Below are positions 49,398 to 58,113 of a stretch of 64,000 bases of DNA, piece after piece. Each line of letters opens with the position of its first letter. The stretch's first letter is position 1. The translations under genes were made by a program, and so were the position numbers. The stretch comes from Streptomyces sp. CNQ-509 (GTDB taxonomy: Bacteria; Actinomycetota; Actinomycetes; Streptomycetales; Streptomycetaceae): the NCBI RefSeq assembly GCF_001011035.1, contig NZ_CP011492.1:7309447-7373446 (forward strand), written 5' to 3'. The notes beneath the pieces were generated by a model. That model had not been told where the DNA came from. It did no database searches and saw only the letters and a program-made list of their open reading frames with translations.

Positions 49398-50414
49398 ATG
49401 ACGACGATCGACAGCCGCCCCGCGGCGAACTCCGCGGATCCCCGCCCGCCCGCCGGCGGCCGGCCGCGCGCCCGCCGCCCCATGACCGCGAGCCGCCGCG
49501 AGAACCGCGCGGGACTGGCCTTCGTCAGCCCCACCTTCCTGGTGGTGCTGGTCGTCGTGATCGTCCCGATCCTCTGGACGGTCCTGCTGGCCTTCCAGGA
49601 CGCCAAGCTCGTCGACATCCAGGGCATGGGGCTCTTCGGCAACTGGTCGCTGGAGAACTTCTCCGACGTCTTCGCCTCGGCCGGCTTCTGGTCCAGCCTC
49701 GGCACCACCCTCGTCTACACCGTCGGCGCCACCGCGGGATCCGTGCTGCTCGGCCTCGTCGCCGCCCTCGCGCTGCGCCGCCCGTTCCGCGGCCGCGGCC
49801 TGCTGCGCGGCTCGATGCTGCTGCCGTACGTCGCGCCCGTCGTCGCCGTCGCCTTCGTCTGGGAGGTGGCGCTGAGCCCCCAGTACGGCGTGGTCAACGA
49901 GTGGGGCAGGGACGCGTTCGGCTGGGACGACCCGATCGCCTTCCTCTCCACCCGGCAGTACGAGGTGAACCTGCTGGGCTGGCACGTCGACATACCCCTG
50001 GCCCTGCTCACCGTCATCGCCTTCGAGATATGGCGGTACTTCCCCTTCGCGTTCCTCTTCCTCCTCGCCCGGCTGCAGGCCGTGCCCGACACCCTGGAGG
50101 AGGCCGCCACCGTGGACGGCGCCACGGTCTCGCAGCGCTTCCGGCACGTCCTGCTGCCGCAGCTCATGCCCGTGATCGCGCTGCTGTGCGTGCTGCGCTT
50201 CATCATGACGTTCAACAAGTTCGACGACGTCTACCTGCTCACCGGCGGCGGCGCCGGCACCGACGTCGCCGCCGTGCGCGTCTACGACTTCCTCACCTCG
50301 CGCTTCGACGTAGGCGCCGCCGCGGCCCAGGCGCTCGTCCTGGCGGCCGTGCTGACGGTGCTGCTGGGCATCTACTTCACGTTCTTCGCCAAGCGGGTCC
50401 AGGAGGAGGCGTGA
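49398..50414 (+). CDS. ABC sugar permease, MalF-like
   Basis: A 338-residue permease with about 35 polar N-terminal residues, six hydrophobic segments and the EAA loop EEAATVDGATVSQRFRHVLLPQL, which docks the ATPase. FVWEVALSPQYGVVNEWG and MTFNKFDDVYLLTGGGAGTD are typical of the first permease of carbohydrate importers. It pairs with the following permease, whose ATG overlaps its stop. Confidence 0.9.
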   Translation: MTTIDSRPAANSADPRPPAGGRPRARRPMTASRRENRAGLAFVSPTFLVVLVVVIVPILWTVLLAFQDAKLVDIQGMGLFGNWSLENFSDVFASAGFWSSLGTTLVYTVGATAGSVLLGLVAALALRRPFRGRGLLRGSMLLPYVAPVVAVAFVWEVALSPQYGVVNEWGRDAFGWDDPIAFLSTRQYEVNLLGWHVDIPLALLTVIAFEIWRYFPFAFLFLLARLQAVPDTLEEAATVDGATVSQRFRHVLLPQLMPVIALLCVLRFIMTFNKFDDVYLLTGGGAGTDVAAVRVYDFLTSRFDVGAAAAQALVLAAVLTVLLGIYFTFFAKRVQEEA

Positions 50415-51280
50415 TGACGCGCGCGCAGTTCGAGGACCGCCTCTTCGGCACCCTCCGCTGGGTGGTGATCGCGTTCCTGGCGCTGATCACGGTGGTCCCC
50501 TTCTACTACATGGTCGTGCTGTCGCTGAAGCCCGTCGACTCCCTGCTGGCCGACCCCGGGTCGATGTGGGTGTCGGCGAAGGAGCTGACGACCACGACGT
50601 ACCGTGACGTGCTCAAGCCCACCGAGGACGGCGGCCAGGGCTTCCTGAAGCTGATGCTCAACTCGGCGCTGGTGTCGCTCGGCACCGTGGTGCTCACGCT
50701 CGCCGCCGCCGTGCCCGGTTCGTACGCCGTCAGCAGGCTGAGGTTCTTCGGCAGCCGGCAGGTCAGCGCGATGTTCCTGGCCGTCTACCTCTTCCCGGCT
50801 ACGCTGCTCGCCGTCCCGCTCTTCGTGATGTTCGCGCGGATGGGCCTCTCCGGCAGCCTCGTGGGCCTGGCGATCGTGTACGTGGCGCAGACCGTGCCGG
50901 TCTCCATCTACATGCTGAAGAACTACCTCGTCACCATCCCGCCCTCCATCGAGGAGGCGGCCTCGCTCGACGGCTGCGGCAGGCTGCAGACGCTGCGCAA
51001 GGTGGTGCTGCCGCTGGCCGCGCCCTCGCTGATGGCCACCGGGCTGTACGTCTTCATGATCGCCTGGAACGAGTTCCTCTTCGCCCTCCTCTTCCTCGCC
51101 GCCGAGCCGGAGAGCTGGACCGTCTCGCTCGGCCTGGCGCAGCTCTCCAACGGCATCGAGGTCTCCAAGACCGTGCTCATGGCCGGTTCCGTGGTCCTCA
51201 CCATCCCCGTGGTATTGCTGTTCTTCGCCGCGGAACGGCTCCTCACCGAGGGCCTGACCAGCGGCGCGGACAAGAGCTGA
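50414..51280 (+). CDS. ABC sugar permease, MalG-like
   Basis: A 288-residue permease with six hydrophobic segments; the EAA loop is EEAASLDGCGRLQTLRKVVLP and the classic MalG-type VYVAQTVPVSIYMLKNYLVTIPPSIE precedes it. MIAWNEFLFALLFLA is the family's penultimate segment. ATG 50414 shares one base with the upstream TGA (TGATG), so the two permeases are translationally coupled. The ROK regulator follows 14 bp later. Confidence 0.9.
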   Translation: MTRAQFEDRLFGTLRWVVIAFLALITVVPFYYMVVLSLKPVDSLLADPGSMWVSAKELTTTTYRDVLKPTEDGGQGFLKLMLNSALVSLGTVVLTLAAAVPGSYAVSRLRFFGSRQVSAMFLAVYLFPATLLAVPLFVMFARMGLSGSLVGLAIVYVAQTVPVSIYMLKNYLVTIPPSIEEAASLDGCGRLQTLRKVVLPLAAPSLMATGLYVFMIAWNEFLFALLFLAAEPESWTVSLGLAQLSNGIEVSKTVLMAGSVVLTIPVVLLFFAAERLLTEGLTSGADKS

Positions 51281-51294
51281 GCGAGGGACGAGGC

Positions 51295-52494
51295 ATGCGC
51301 AACCAGGCGAGCGCGGGGCAGTTGCTCCAGCTCATCCGCACCGGCGAGGCCACCACCCGGGCCGCGCTGCAGGAGGCCACAGGACTGTCCCGCTCCACCG
51401 TCGCCGGCCGGCTCGACGCGCTCCAGGCCGCCGGCTGGCTGCGCGGTGCCGCCGGCGTCTCGACCGGCGGCCGGCCCTCCGTGCAACTGGAGTTCGACAC
51501 CGGGCACGCCGTCGTGCTCGCCGCCGACCTGCAGACCCGGCACGGCCGCGCCGCCGTCCTCGACCTCGCCGGCCGGCCGCTCGCCGAGCGCACCGGCGAA
51601 CTGCGCGTCGGCGACGGGCCCGAGCCGGTCCTGGACGAACTGGGGCGCTGGTTCGGCCCGCTGCTCGCCGAGGCCGGGCGGGGCGCGGACGAGGTGTGCG
51701 GCATCGGCATCTCGGTGCCGGGCCCGGTGGACTTCGACACCGGGGTCGTCGTGCAGCCGCCGATCATGCCCGGCTGGGACGGCTACCCGATCCAGGACCA
51801 CATGCGCCGGTCCTTCGCCAAGCACGCGGAGGGCCCCGAGGACGTGCCGGTGCTCGTGGACAACGACGCCAACCTCCTGGCGTACGCGGAGCAGCGCGCC
51901 GGGTACGCCGACTGCGCGGCCTTCGTGCTCGTCAAGGTCTCCACCGGCATCGGCGCGGGCGTCGTCGTCGACGGCCGCATCTACCGGGGCATCGACGGCG
52001 GCGCGGGCGACATCGGGCACGTACGGCTGCACGACGGGATGGACGCCCTCTGCGCCTGCGGCTCGTACGGCTGCCTCGCCGCCGTCGCCAGCGGGCGGGC
52101 CCTGGCCGGCCGGCTCACCGAGCTGGGCGTGCCCGCCACCTCCGGCTCCGACGTGCGCGACCTGCTGGCCGCCGGGCAGCCGGACGCGGTGCGGCTCGCG
52201 CGCGAGGCCGGGATGCGGGCGGGCGAGGTGCTGGCCACGGTCGTCACGCTGCTCAACCCCGGCGTGCTCATGATCGTCGGCGACCTCGCCGGCACGCCCT
52301 TCCTCACCGGCGTACGGGAGTTGCTGTACCAGCGCGCGATGCCGCGCACCACCGCGCACCTCCAGGTCGTCACGCCGGGGCTGGGCGACGCCGCGGGGCT
52401 CGCGGGCGCGGGGGCGCTGGTGGTGGAGCACCTGTACGCGCCGGGACGCGCGGACGAACGGCTGGCGGCCCGCGGCGGAAGCGGGGCGCGGTGA
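51295..52494 (+). CDS. ROK-family transcriptional regulator
   Basis: A 399-residue ROK protein. The N-terminal winged helix (TTRAALQEATGLSRSTVAGRLDAL) makes it a repressor rather than a plain kinase. The ROK part has VLAADLQTRHGRAAVLDL, PVLVDNDANLLAYAE and the zinc cluster CACGSYGC. Members bind sugars or sugar phosphates and repress nearby uptake genes. It lies 14 bp after the permease and is probably the local repressor of both arms of the divergent sugar locus. Its stop overlaps the oxidoreductase GTG. Confidence 0.88.
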   Translation: MRNQASAGQLLQLIRTGEATTRAALQEATGLSRSTVAGRLDALQAAGWLRGAAGVSTGGRPSVQLEFDTGHAVVLAADLQTRHGRAAVLDLAGRPLAERTGELRVGDGPEPVLDELGRWFGPLLAEAGRGADEVCGIGISVPGPVDFDTGVVVQPPIMPGWDGYPIQDHMRRSFAKHAEGPEDVPVLVDNDANLLAYAEQRAGYADCAAFVLVKVSTGIGAGVVVDGRIYRGIDGGAGDIGHVRLHDGMDALCACGSYGCLAAVASGRALAGRLTELGVPATSGSDVRDLLAAGQPDAVRLAREAGMRAGEVLATVVTLLNPGVLMIVGDLAGTPFLTGVRELLYQRAMPRTTAHLQVVTPGLGDAAGLAGAGALVVEHLYAPGRADERLAARGGSGAR

Positions 52495-53381
52495 CGGCCG
52501 GTGCCACGGCTCCGGCGCCGCCGGTACGGGTCGGGCTCGCCGGCGCCGGGCCCTGGGCCCGCGCCATGCACGCCCGGATGCTCGCCGCCGGGCCCGAGAC
52601 CGAGCTGACCGCCGTCTGGGCCCGCCGCCCCGAGGCCGCCGCCGAGGCCGCCGCGCCGTACGGCGCGGCGGTCGCAGGATCCTTCGCCGAACTGCTCGAC
52701 GGCTGCGAGGCCGTCGCCTTCGCCGTACCGCCGGCCGTCCAGGCCGAACTGGCCGTACGCGCCGCGGCGGCGGGCAGGGCGCTGCTGCTGGAGAAGCCGC
52801 TCGGCCCCGACCTCGGCGCCGCCCGCGCCGTCGCCGCCGCGGTCGCCGAGCACGGCGTCGTCTCGCAGCTCGTCCTCACCAAGCGGTACCACCCCGCCAC
52901 CCGCGACTTCCTGCGCCGCGCCGCCGCCGCGGACGTCACCGGCGCCCGCTCCTGCTACCTCCACGGCGCCTTCCTCGGCGGCGAGTTCGCCACCGCCTGG
53001 CGCCTTGAGCACGGCGCCCTGCTCGACCTCGGCCCGCACCTGCTGGACCTCCTCGACGCCGCCGTCGGCCCCGTCGCCGCCGTCCGCGGCACCGGCGACC
53101 CGCGCCGCTGGATCGAGCTGACCTGCGAGCACGAGAACGGCGCCGTCAGCCAGGCGTCGCTGTCCGGCAGCGTCCGGCTGCCCGCCGCCCGCACCCGCGT
53201 CGAGCTGCTCGGCCCGGGGGACGAACTCGTCTACGACACGGCGGGGCTCGACCACGAGGAGTGCTGGCCCGTGCTGCGCCGCGAGTTCGCCGCCGCCGTC
53301 CGGGCCGGCCGCCCCGGCGGCCTCGACGCCCGCCGCGGGCTGCTCCTCCAGGAGCTGCTGCACCAGGCCCTGCCCGGCTGA
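52491..53381 (+). CDS. Gfo/Idh/MocA family oxidoreductase
   Basis: A 296-residue NAD(P)-dependent oxidoreductase: the Rossmann motif VGLAGAGPWARAMHARML, the EKPLG signature containing the catalytic Lys (LLLEKPLGPDL), and DLGPHLLDLLDAAVG near the active-site His. The family oxidises or reduces sugars, inositols and their derivatives. With the leftward dehydrogenase and isomerase it would allow keto-sugar chemistry on the imported substrate. GTG 52491 overlaps the ROK stop (GTGA). It ends the rightward operon. Confidence 0.85.
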   Translation: MTAGATAPAPPVRVGLAGAGPWARAMHARMLAAGPETELTAVWARRPEAAAEAAAPYGAAVAGSFAELLDGCEAVAFAVPPAVQAELAVRAAAAGRALLLEKPLGPDLGAARAVAAAVAEHGVVSQLVLTKRYHPATRDFLRRAAAADVTGARSCYLHGAFLGGEFATAWRLEHGALLDLGPHLLDLLDAAVGPVAAVRGTGDPRRWIELTCEHENGAVSQASLSGSVRLPAARTRVELLGPGDELVYDTAGLDHEECWPVLRREFAAAVRAGRPGGLDARRGLLLQELLHQALPG

Positions 53382-53414
53382 AACCGGGCGGTCCCGCGGC
53401 GGCCGGCTCGCTTT

Positions 53415-53428
53415 GGGGACCGGTCCCC
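53415..53428. repeat. 14-bp perfect palindrome before the FHA gene
   Basis: GGGGACCGGTCCCC is a perfect 14-bp palindrome in the 102-bp gap between the oxidoreductase and FHA genes, 56 bp before the FHA ATG. It could be an operator or a stem of the upstream operon's end; no loop is present, so it is a poor terminator. Confidence 0.3.
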
Positions 53429-53483
53429 GGGCCGCGCGGGACACTGGTGGGGCACGTACCGTCACGAGCTCCGGAGGCCGGCG

Positions 53484-54254
53484 ATGACCCTGCGAGAGAG
53501 CCTGGCGCGCGGCGCCGCGCCGTCGCCTCCCGGCACCCTGCACGCCCGCAGCGTCGCCGGCGGCATCCGGGTGCCGCCCGGCGCCGAGCGGGTCGTGCGC
53601 TTCGGGCGCGACAAGGACGAGGTCGACCTGTGCGTCGGCGAGGACGATCTGCGCGTCAGCCGCCGGCACGGCGAGCTGTCGTACCAGCGCAGCACCTGGT
53701 GGCTGAGGAACACCGGGCAGCAGCTCGTCCGGCTGCCCCGCGGCCGGCTCATGCACCTGAGCACCGAGCCGATACCCCTCGCTCCCGGCTACACACCGCT
53801 GTTCGTCAAGGGCTCGGGGCACCGCGAGCACCTCGTCGAGCTGTACGTCACCGACGCCGGCGAGGACGGCCGGGTGCCGCGGCACCGGGCCGAGACGCTG
53901 CCGCCCAAGCGCTGGACGCTCTCCCGGGAGGAGCGGCTGGTGCTCGTCGTGCTCGGGCAGCAGTACCTGCAGTACGAGTCGGATCCGCGCCCGCTGTCGT
54001 ACCGGCAGGCTGCTGAGCTGCTGGCCTTCCTGCCCGGCGCGGAGGGGATCACCAAGCGCGTCATCGAGCACCGCGTCGAGGACGTCCGCCGCCGGCTGGC
54101 GCGCGGCGGCTTCCCGTACCAGGTGACCCGGGGCGACGACGGCGGCGGCCCGAGCGACAGCGTCCTGAAGCACAACCTGCTGCGCGGACTGGTGGAATCG
54201 ACGACCCTGGTGCCGCCCGATCTCGAACTCCTGGACGACTATCTCTCGAGCTGA
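53484..54254 (+). CDS. FHA domain protein with C-terminal HTH-like domain
   Basis: A 256-residue protein. The N-terminal part is an FHA fold: RVVRFGRDKDEVDLCVG, then SRRHGELSYQ and WLRNTGQQLVRLPRG, carrying the phosphothreonine-binding Gly-Arg, Ser-Arg-His and Asn residues. The C-terminal part (SREERLVLVVLGQQYL, YRQAAELLAFLPG, RVIEHRVEDVRRRLARGGF) looks like a winged helix-turn-helix. It may bind DNA or partner proteins after phosphorylation. It is separated from the kinase gene by 112 bp and has a close paralogue on the other side of it. The ribosome site is CTCCGGAGG. Confidence 0.8.
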   Translation: MTLRESLARGAAPSPPGTLHARSVAGGIRVPPGAERVVRFGRDKDEVDLCVGEDDLRVSRRHGELSYQRSTWWLRNTGQQLVRLPRGRLMHLSTEPIPLAPGYTPLFVKGSGHREHLVELYVTDAGEDGRVPRHRAETLPPKRWTLSREERLVLVVLGQQYLQYESDPRPLSYRQAAELLAFLPGAEGITKRVIEHRVEDVRRRLARGGFPYQVTRGDDGGGPSDSVLKHNLLRGLVESTTLVPPDLELLDDYLSS

Positions 54255-54366
54255 GCGCCCTTTTCGCCGCATCCGCGCCGCCGACGCGGGGAAGTCGTGA
54301 AGACCTCGTGCCCGCGCCGCGCGCAGCCGATAAGTTTCGCCCTGCAGACGGGCGAAAGGAGTCGCG

Positions 54367-56235
54367 GTGCGCGTGGGTCAGCTTGTCGGCGACCGCTACC
54401 GGCTCGAAGAGCTGATCGGTGACGAGGGGCGCGGCGAGGTGTGGTTCGCCGCGGACGAGCAACTGGGCCGCCGGGTCGTGCTCAAACGCAGCGGCGCCAT
54501 CGGCGAGCGCCCCCGGCTGCTCGGCGTGGCCCGGGCCCAGGCGAAGGCCACCCACCCGCACGTGGTCACGCTCTACGGCGTGGAGTTCATCGAGTCGGGC
54601 CCGGACGCCGGCTGCTGGCTGGTGATGGAGCACGTCACCGGCGGCAGCCTGGAGAAGCAGCCCAGGATGGCACCCGAGAAGGCGGCGCGGATAGGGGCGC
54701 AGATCGCGTCGGCGCTCGCGGCCCTGCACGCCAACGGCGTCGTGCACTGCGACGTCAAGCCCGCCAACGTCGTCATCACCGACGACGGCACGCCCAAGCT
54801 CACGGACTTCGACTCCGCCCAGCGCACCGGCAGCAACGAGACCATCTCGCCGGACCGCCCGCTCAGTTACACCCCCGACTACGCCGCCCCCGAGGTCGTC
54901 AACGGCTCGCCCGTACCCCGCTCGGACGTGTACTCCCTCGCCGCGATGCTCTACAAGGTGGTCACCGGCGTCCCCCACGACGAGGACGACGGCGAGGACG
55001 ACGAGTCCACCCTGCGCGAGTGGAAGGTCAGCCAGGGCGTGCTGCGCCGCGAGCGCGACACCGGTCCGCTCGCCGGTGCGCTCGAAGCGATGCTCCGCCG
55101 CCGGGCCGACCGGCGGCCCGACGCGACCGGGGCCCGCCGGCTGCTGCAGGAGGCGGCCGGGCAGCGCAGCTGGGCGCGCCGGTTCGGCTTCCCCGGCGCC
55201 CCGCGCCGGCACCCGCGGGCGACCGCGGCGGCCGGCACCGCGCTGGTGACGGCGGCGGCGGTGGCCGGCGCCTGGTTCTGGTGGCTCTCCGCCGACGGCG
55301 ACGACGAGCCGGGCGGCACGCCGGGGGGCGAGAAGCCGCGCGCCGGATCGGTCATCGGCGACCAGCGCACCATGGACCCGTGCGCGCTGACCGATCCCGG
55401 CGAGTTCGACCGGTTCGGCACGTACGTGGAGCGCGACCGCGACTACGGCAACTTCGACCGCTGCGACGTGCTGGTCTACCCGCAGGGCGAGGACGGCGAA
55501 CACATCGACGTCCAGGTCGAGTTCGACTCCGGGCCCGCGCCCGAGTCGCCGGCCCCGGTGCGTACCTTCGGCGGCATCGGCATCATCGAGGAGCCGCAGC
55601 AGGGCGACGAGTGCGCGCGGGCGCTCGTCCTGCCGGACGAGGCGGACCGCGACGTCAGCATCTGGATCTACGTCGACGGCGGGGCCGCCCGGGACTACGG
55701 CGGCGTCGAGACCCTCTGCGACATGGCCGACATCGCCGCCAGGACCGCCAGCGAGACGCTGGGCAAGGCCCGCGCCGAGAAGCGCGCCGTGCCGCGCCGC
55801 GACCCGCCGGCGCCGGACGTGTCGCTGCTCTGGCTCGACGCCTGCCGGCTCCTCGACGCCCGCGCGCTGGAGATCGTCCCCGGCGTCGACGCCGGCGACC
55901 CCGACGTGGGCTTCGGCAACTGGGACTGCGACTGGTACAGCACCACGCGCGACATAGAGGTCCAGTTGCGCTACGACCGCGACCAGCCCCTCAGCGGCGA
56001 GGACGGCAGGGTGACCCGGCTGGCGGGCCGCGACACGGTCGTCTCCCCGGGGTACGACGGCGAGGACACCTGCACCGTACGGGTCGAGTACCGCGAGTAC
56101 CCCGACGAGAACGGCCAGAAGGCCGTCGAACTGCTCTACCTCACCCTCGACGGCGACGACGAGTCGCCGGACGAGCTGTGCGCGATGGCCACCCGGCTCG
56201 CCGAGACGGCCGCGGGAGAGCTGCCGAGGATCTGA
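54367..56235 (+). CDS. membrane Ser/Thr protein kinase with non-canonical motifs
   Basis: A 622-residue Hanks-type kinase. The Gly loop is GDEGRGEVWF, the ATP Lys is Lys40 (VVLKRS), the catalytic loop HCDVKPANVV has Cys at the usual Arg (Asp129 catalytic), and the DFG motif reads DFD (147-149); APE at 174-176 is normal. One transmembrane helix lies at about 287-308. The outside part has two repeats starting DPCALTD and LDACRLLD, resembling DUF3558-type lipoprotein sensor domains. The non-RD and DFD changes suggest altered activity or pseudokinase character. Two FHA genes flank it. GTG 54367 follows GAAAGGAG. Confidence 0.85.
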   Translation: MRVGQLVGDRYRLEELIGDEGRGEVWFAADEQLGRRVVLKRSGAIGERPRLLGVARAQAKATHPHVVTLYGVEFIESGPDAGCWLVMEHVTGGSLEKQPRMAPEKAARIGAQIASALAALHANGVVHCDVKPANVVITDDGTPKLTDFDSAQRTGSNETISPDRPLSYTPDYAAPEVVNGSPVPRSDVYSLAAMLYKVVTGVPHDEDDGEDDESTLREWKVSQGVLRRERDTGPLAGALEAMLRRRADRRPDATGARRLLQEAAGQRSWARRFGFPGAPRRHPRATAAAGTALVTAAAVAGAWFWWLSADGDDEPGGTPGGEKPRAGSVIGDQRTMDPCALTDPGEFDRFGTYVERDRDYGNFDRCDVLVYPQGEDGEHIDVQVEFDSGPAPESPAPVRTFGGIGIIEEPQQGDECARALVLPDEADRDVSIWIYVDGGAARDYGGVETLCDMADIAARTASETLGKARAEKRAVPRRDPPAPDVSLLWLDACRLLDARALEIVPGVDAGDPDVGFGNWDCDWYSTTRDIEVQLRYDRDQPLSGEDGRVTRLAGRDTVVSPGYDGEDTCTVRVEYREYPDENGQKAVELLYLTLDGDDESPDELCAMATRLAETAAGELPRI

Positions 56236-56379
56236 GCCGGCACGGCCCGGGCGGTACGCGCAGGCCCGTGACCGGCGGCGGGGAGGGGTCCCCGGGGGCA
56301 GGGAGCACCGTGGGGCGGTCGGCAGCAGCCGGCCGCGGCCGAGGGGACCTGCGATGGACCGTATCCGAGGACGCCGGGG

Positions 56380-57156
56380 ATGAGCGGGCGCGACAGCCTG
56401 GCCCGCGGCGTGACGCCCGGTCAGCCGGGCACGCTGCACGCGCGTTCGGCCACCGACGGCATAGAGGTGGCGCCCCTGCCCGGGCTGACCGTCCGGTTCG
56501 GGCGCGGTCCCGGGGACGAGGGCGCCGGCGGGGACGTCGAGTTGCACGTCGGGGGGCGCGACCAGGGCGTGAGCCGGCGGCACGGCGAGCTGACATGTCT
56601 GGAGGGCGGCTGGACGCTGCGCAACACCGGGCAGCAGGCGCTGCGGCTGCCGCGCGGCCGGCTGCTGCCGCCGGGCTCGGACCGGTTGCCGCTGACCGCG
56701 GGGTACACGCCGGTGTTCGTCAAGGGCTCCGGCTTCCGGGAACACCTCGTGGAGCTGTACGTGGTCCGCCCGGAACCGGTGCGTCCGGGGGATCTCGCAG
56801 GCGCGCCGCCGCCGGCGGCGTGGGCGCTGTCGGAGGACGAGCGGCTGGTGCTGGTGGTGCTGGGGCAGCGGTATCTGCGCCACGAGCCGGACCCGCACCC
56901 GCTGCCGTACCGGCAGACGGCGGAGGTGATGGCGTTCCTGCGGCCGGGGGAGCGGTGGGACGCGGCGGAGGTCGCCCGCCGGGTGGAGGACGTACGCCGC
57001 CGGATGCCGCCCGCGGCGGGGCGGTCGGCGGTACCGGACGAGGAGCCGCCGGAGCCGCGGGGCTGCACGCCGGACCACCGGCTGCTGACGGATCTGGTGG
57101 CGGCGACGGCGCTGGTACCGCCGGACCTGGGGCTGCTCGACGCCGCGGGGGGCTGA
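56380..57156 (+). CDS. FHA domain protein, paralogue of 53484-54254
   Basis: A 258-residue paralogue with the same plan: FHA N-terminus (VRFGRG, SRRHGELTC, LRNTGQQALRLPRG) and a C-terminal HTH-like part (SEDERLVLVVLGQRYL, YRQTAEVMAFLRPGER, VARRVEDVRRRMPP). Between the FHA motifs lies an insertion (GPGDEGAGGDV) not seen in the first copy. The two copies flank the kinase and the pair probably arose by duplication. The start follows a weak ribosome site (GACGCCGGGG). Confidence 0.8.
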   Translation: MSGRDSLARGVTPGQPGTLHARSATDGIEVAPLPGLTVRFGRGPGDEGAGGDVELHVGGRDQGVSRRHGELTCLEGGWTLRNTGQQALRLPRGRLLPPGSDRLPLTAGYTPVFVKGSGFREHLVELYVVRPEPVRPGDLAGAPPPAAWALSEDERLVLVVLGQRYLRHEPDPHPLPYRQTAEVMAFLRPGERWDAAEVARRVEDVRRRMPPAAGRSAVPDEEPPEPRGCTPDHRLLTDLVAATALVPPDLGLLDAAGG

Positions 57157-57428
57157 GGCGATCCGCCGCCGCGGGCCTCCCCGCGGCTTGTCCGCCGGGT
57201 CCCGAGGCGTAACCCGGCTGCCCTCGAAGCCGCCGCCGTACGGCCCTTCGGGGATCACCGCGGGGTCGCGCGGCGTTCATCTTGCGGCCCGACCCTCGGC
57301 AGAGCCGCCGCGTCAGGACACGGCACCCGGCACGACTGGGAGGGCGTCATGGGCCACGGACTCCGCCACCGCGACCGCCACCGGCCGGGCGCACAGCCCG
57401 CCGCCCGAACCGCGACCCGCCCGCGCGC

Positions 57429-58010
57429 ATGAGCGGCGCCTACGTCCTCGGCGCCGACCCCGGACTGACCGAGCTGCGCCACGCGGATCACCTGCTGCAC
57501 GCGCTCGCCGGCGAACTGCGGCTGCCGCGCACCGCGTACGGCTGCACCCACCTCGTCGCGGGCGAGCGGCCCCGTATCGCCGTCTCCCTGGCCCTCGCCG
57601 GCGCCACCGACGCGGCCGCCGCCTGGCGCTGGCTCACCGCGCGCGGCCACGCCGTCGCAGGGCTGCCCGGCGGCACCCGCCACGGCCCCGGCGAGGCCGC
57701 CGCGGCGGCGGCCCGCGCCGCCGCCGAGCATGCCTCGCGCAGCGTCGGGCGCGCGGTGCTGTACCCGGGGGCGGACGCGCTGACCGGGACCATGACGGTC
57801 GGGGAACTGCTGGGCGCCTCGGCGATCGAGCAGGTCGTGCTCCTCGGCGCGCCGCACGGGCCGCCGTGGGAGGCCCGGATGGTCACCCGCGGGCACGTGC
57901 GTCCGCAGTGGCTCGACGGGCGGCTGGTGCTCGCGGTGATCCCGGCGGCGGCGGAGACGCTGATCCCGTTCGAGGCACCGGCGCCGACGCCGTGCTGCAC
58001 GGGCCGCTGA
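57429..58010 (+). CDS. hypothetical protein
   Basis: A 193-residue protein beginning MSGAYVLGADPGLTELRHAD, with further conserved-looking segments LPRTAYGCTHLVAGERPRI, RSVGRAVLYPGADAL and RGHVRPQWLDGRLVLAVIP. It is soluble, Ala-rich, and I do not recognise a family. Translation could begin earlier in the same frame (57282) but that part is Arg/Pro-rich low-complexity. It stands between the FHA gene (272 bp upstream) and a convergent peptidase gene, and its stop is followed by a hairpin. Confidence 0.5.
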   Translation: MSGAYVLGADPGLTELRHADHLLHALAGELRLPRTAYGCTHLVAGERPRIAVSLALAGATDAAAAWRWLTARGHAVAGLPGGTRHGPGEAAAAAARAAAEHASRSVGRAVLYPGADALTGTMTVGELLGASAIEQVVLLGAPHGPPWEARMVTRGHVRPQWLDGRLVLAVIPAAAETLIPFEAPAPTPCCTGR

Positions 58011-58078
58011 CGCCCCGGGACCGTACGGGCCGCCCGGCGCGACGCGCCGCCCCCTCCGGTCCGCCGGTCCGTGGCAGC

Positions 58079-58107
58079 GGGCGGCGGGAGACCGGCCCCC
58101 GCCGCCC
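58079..58107. terminator. hairpin between the hypothetical and peptidase genes
   Basis: A perfect 10-bp stem (58079-58088 with 58098-58107) and a 9-nt loop between convergent genes. Confidence 0.6.
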
Positions 58108-58113
58108 GGCCCG

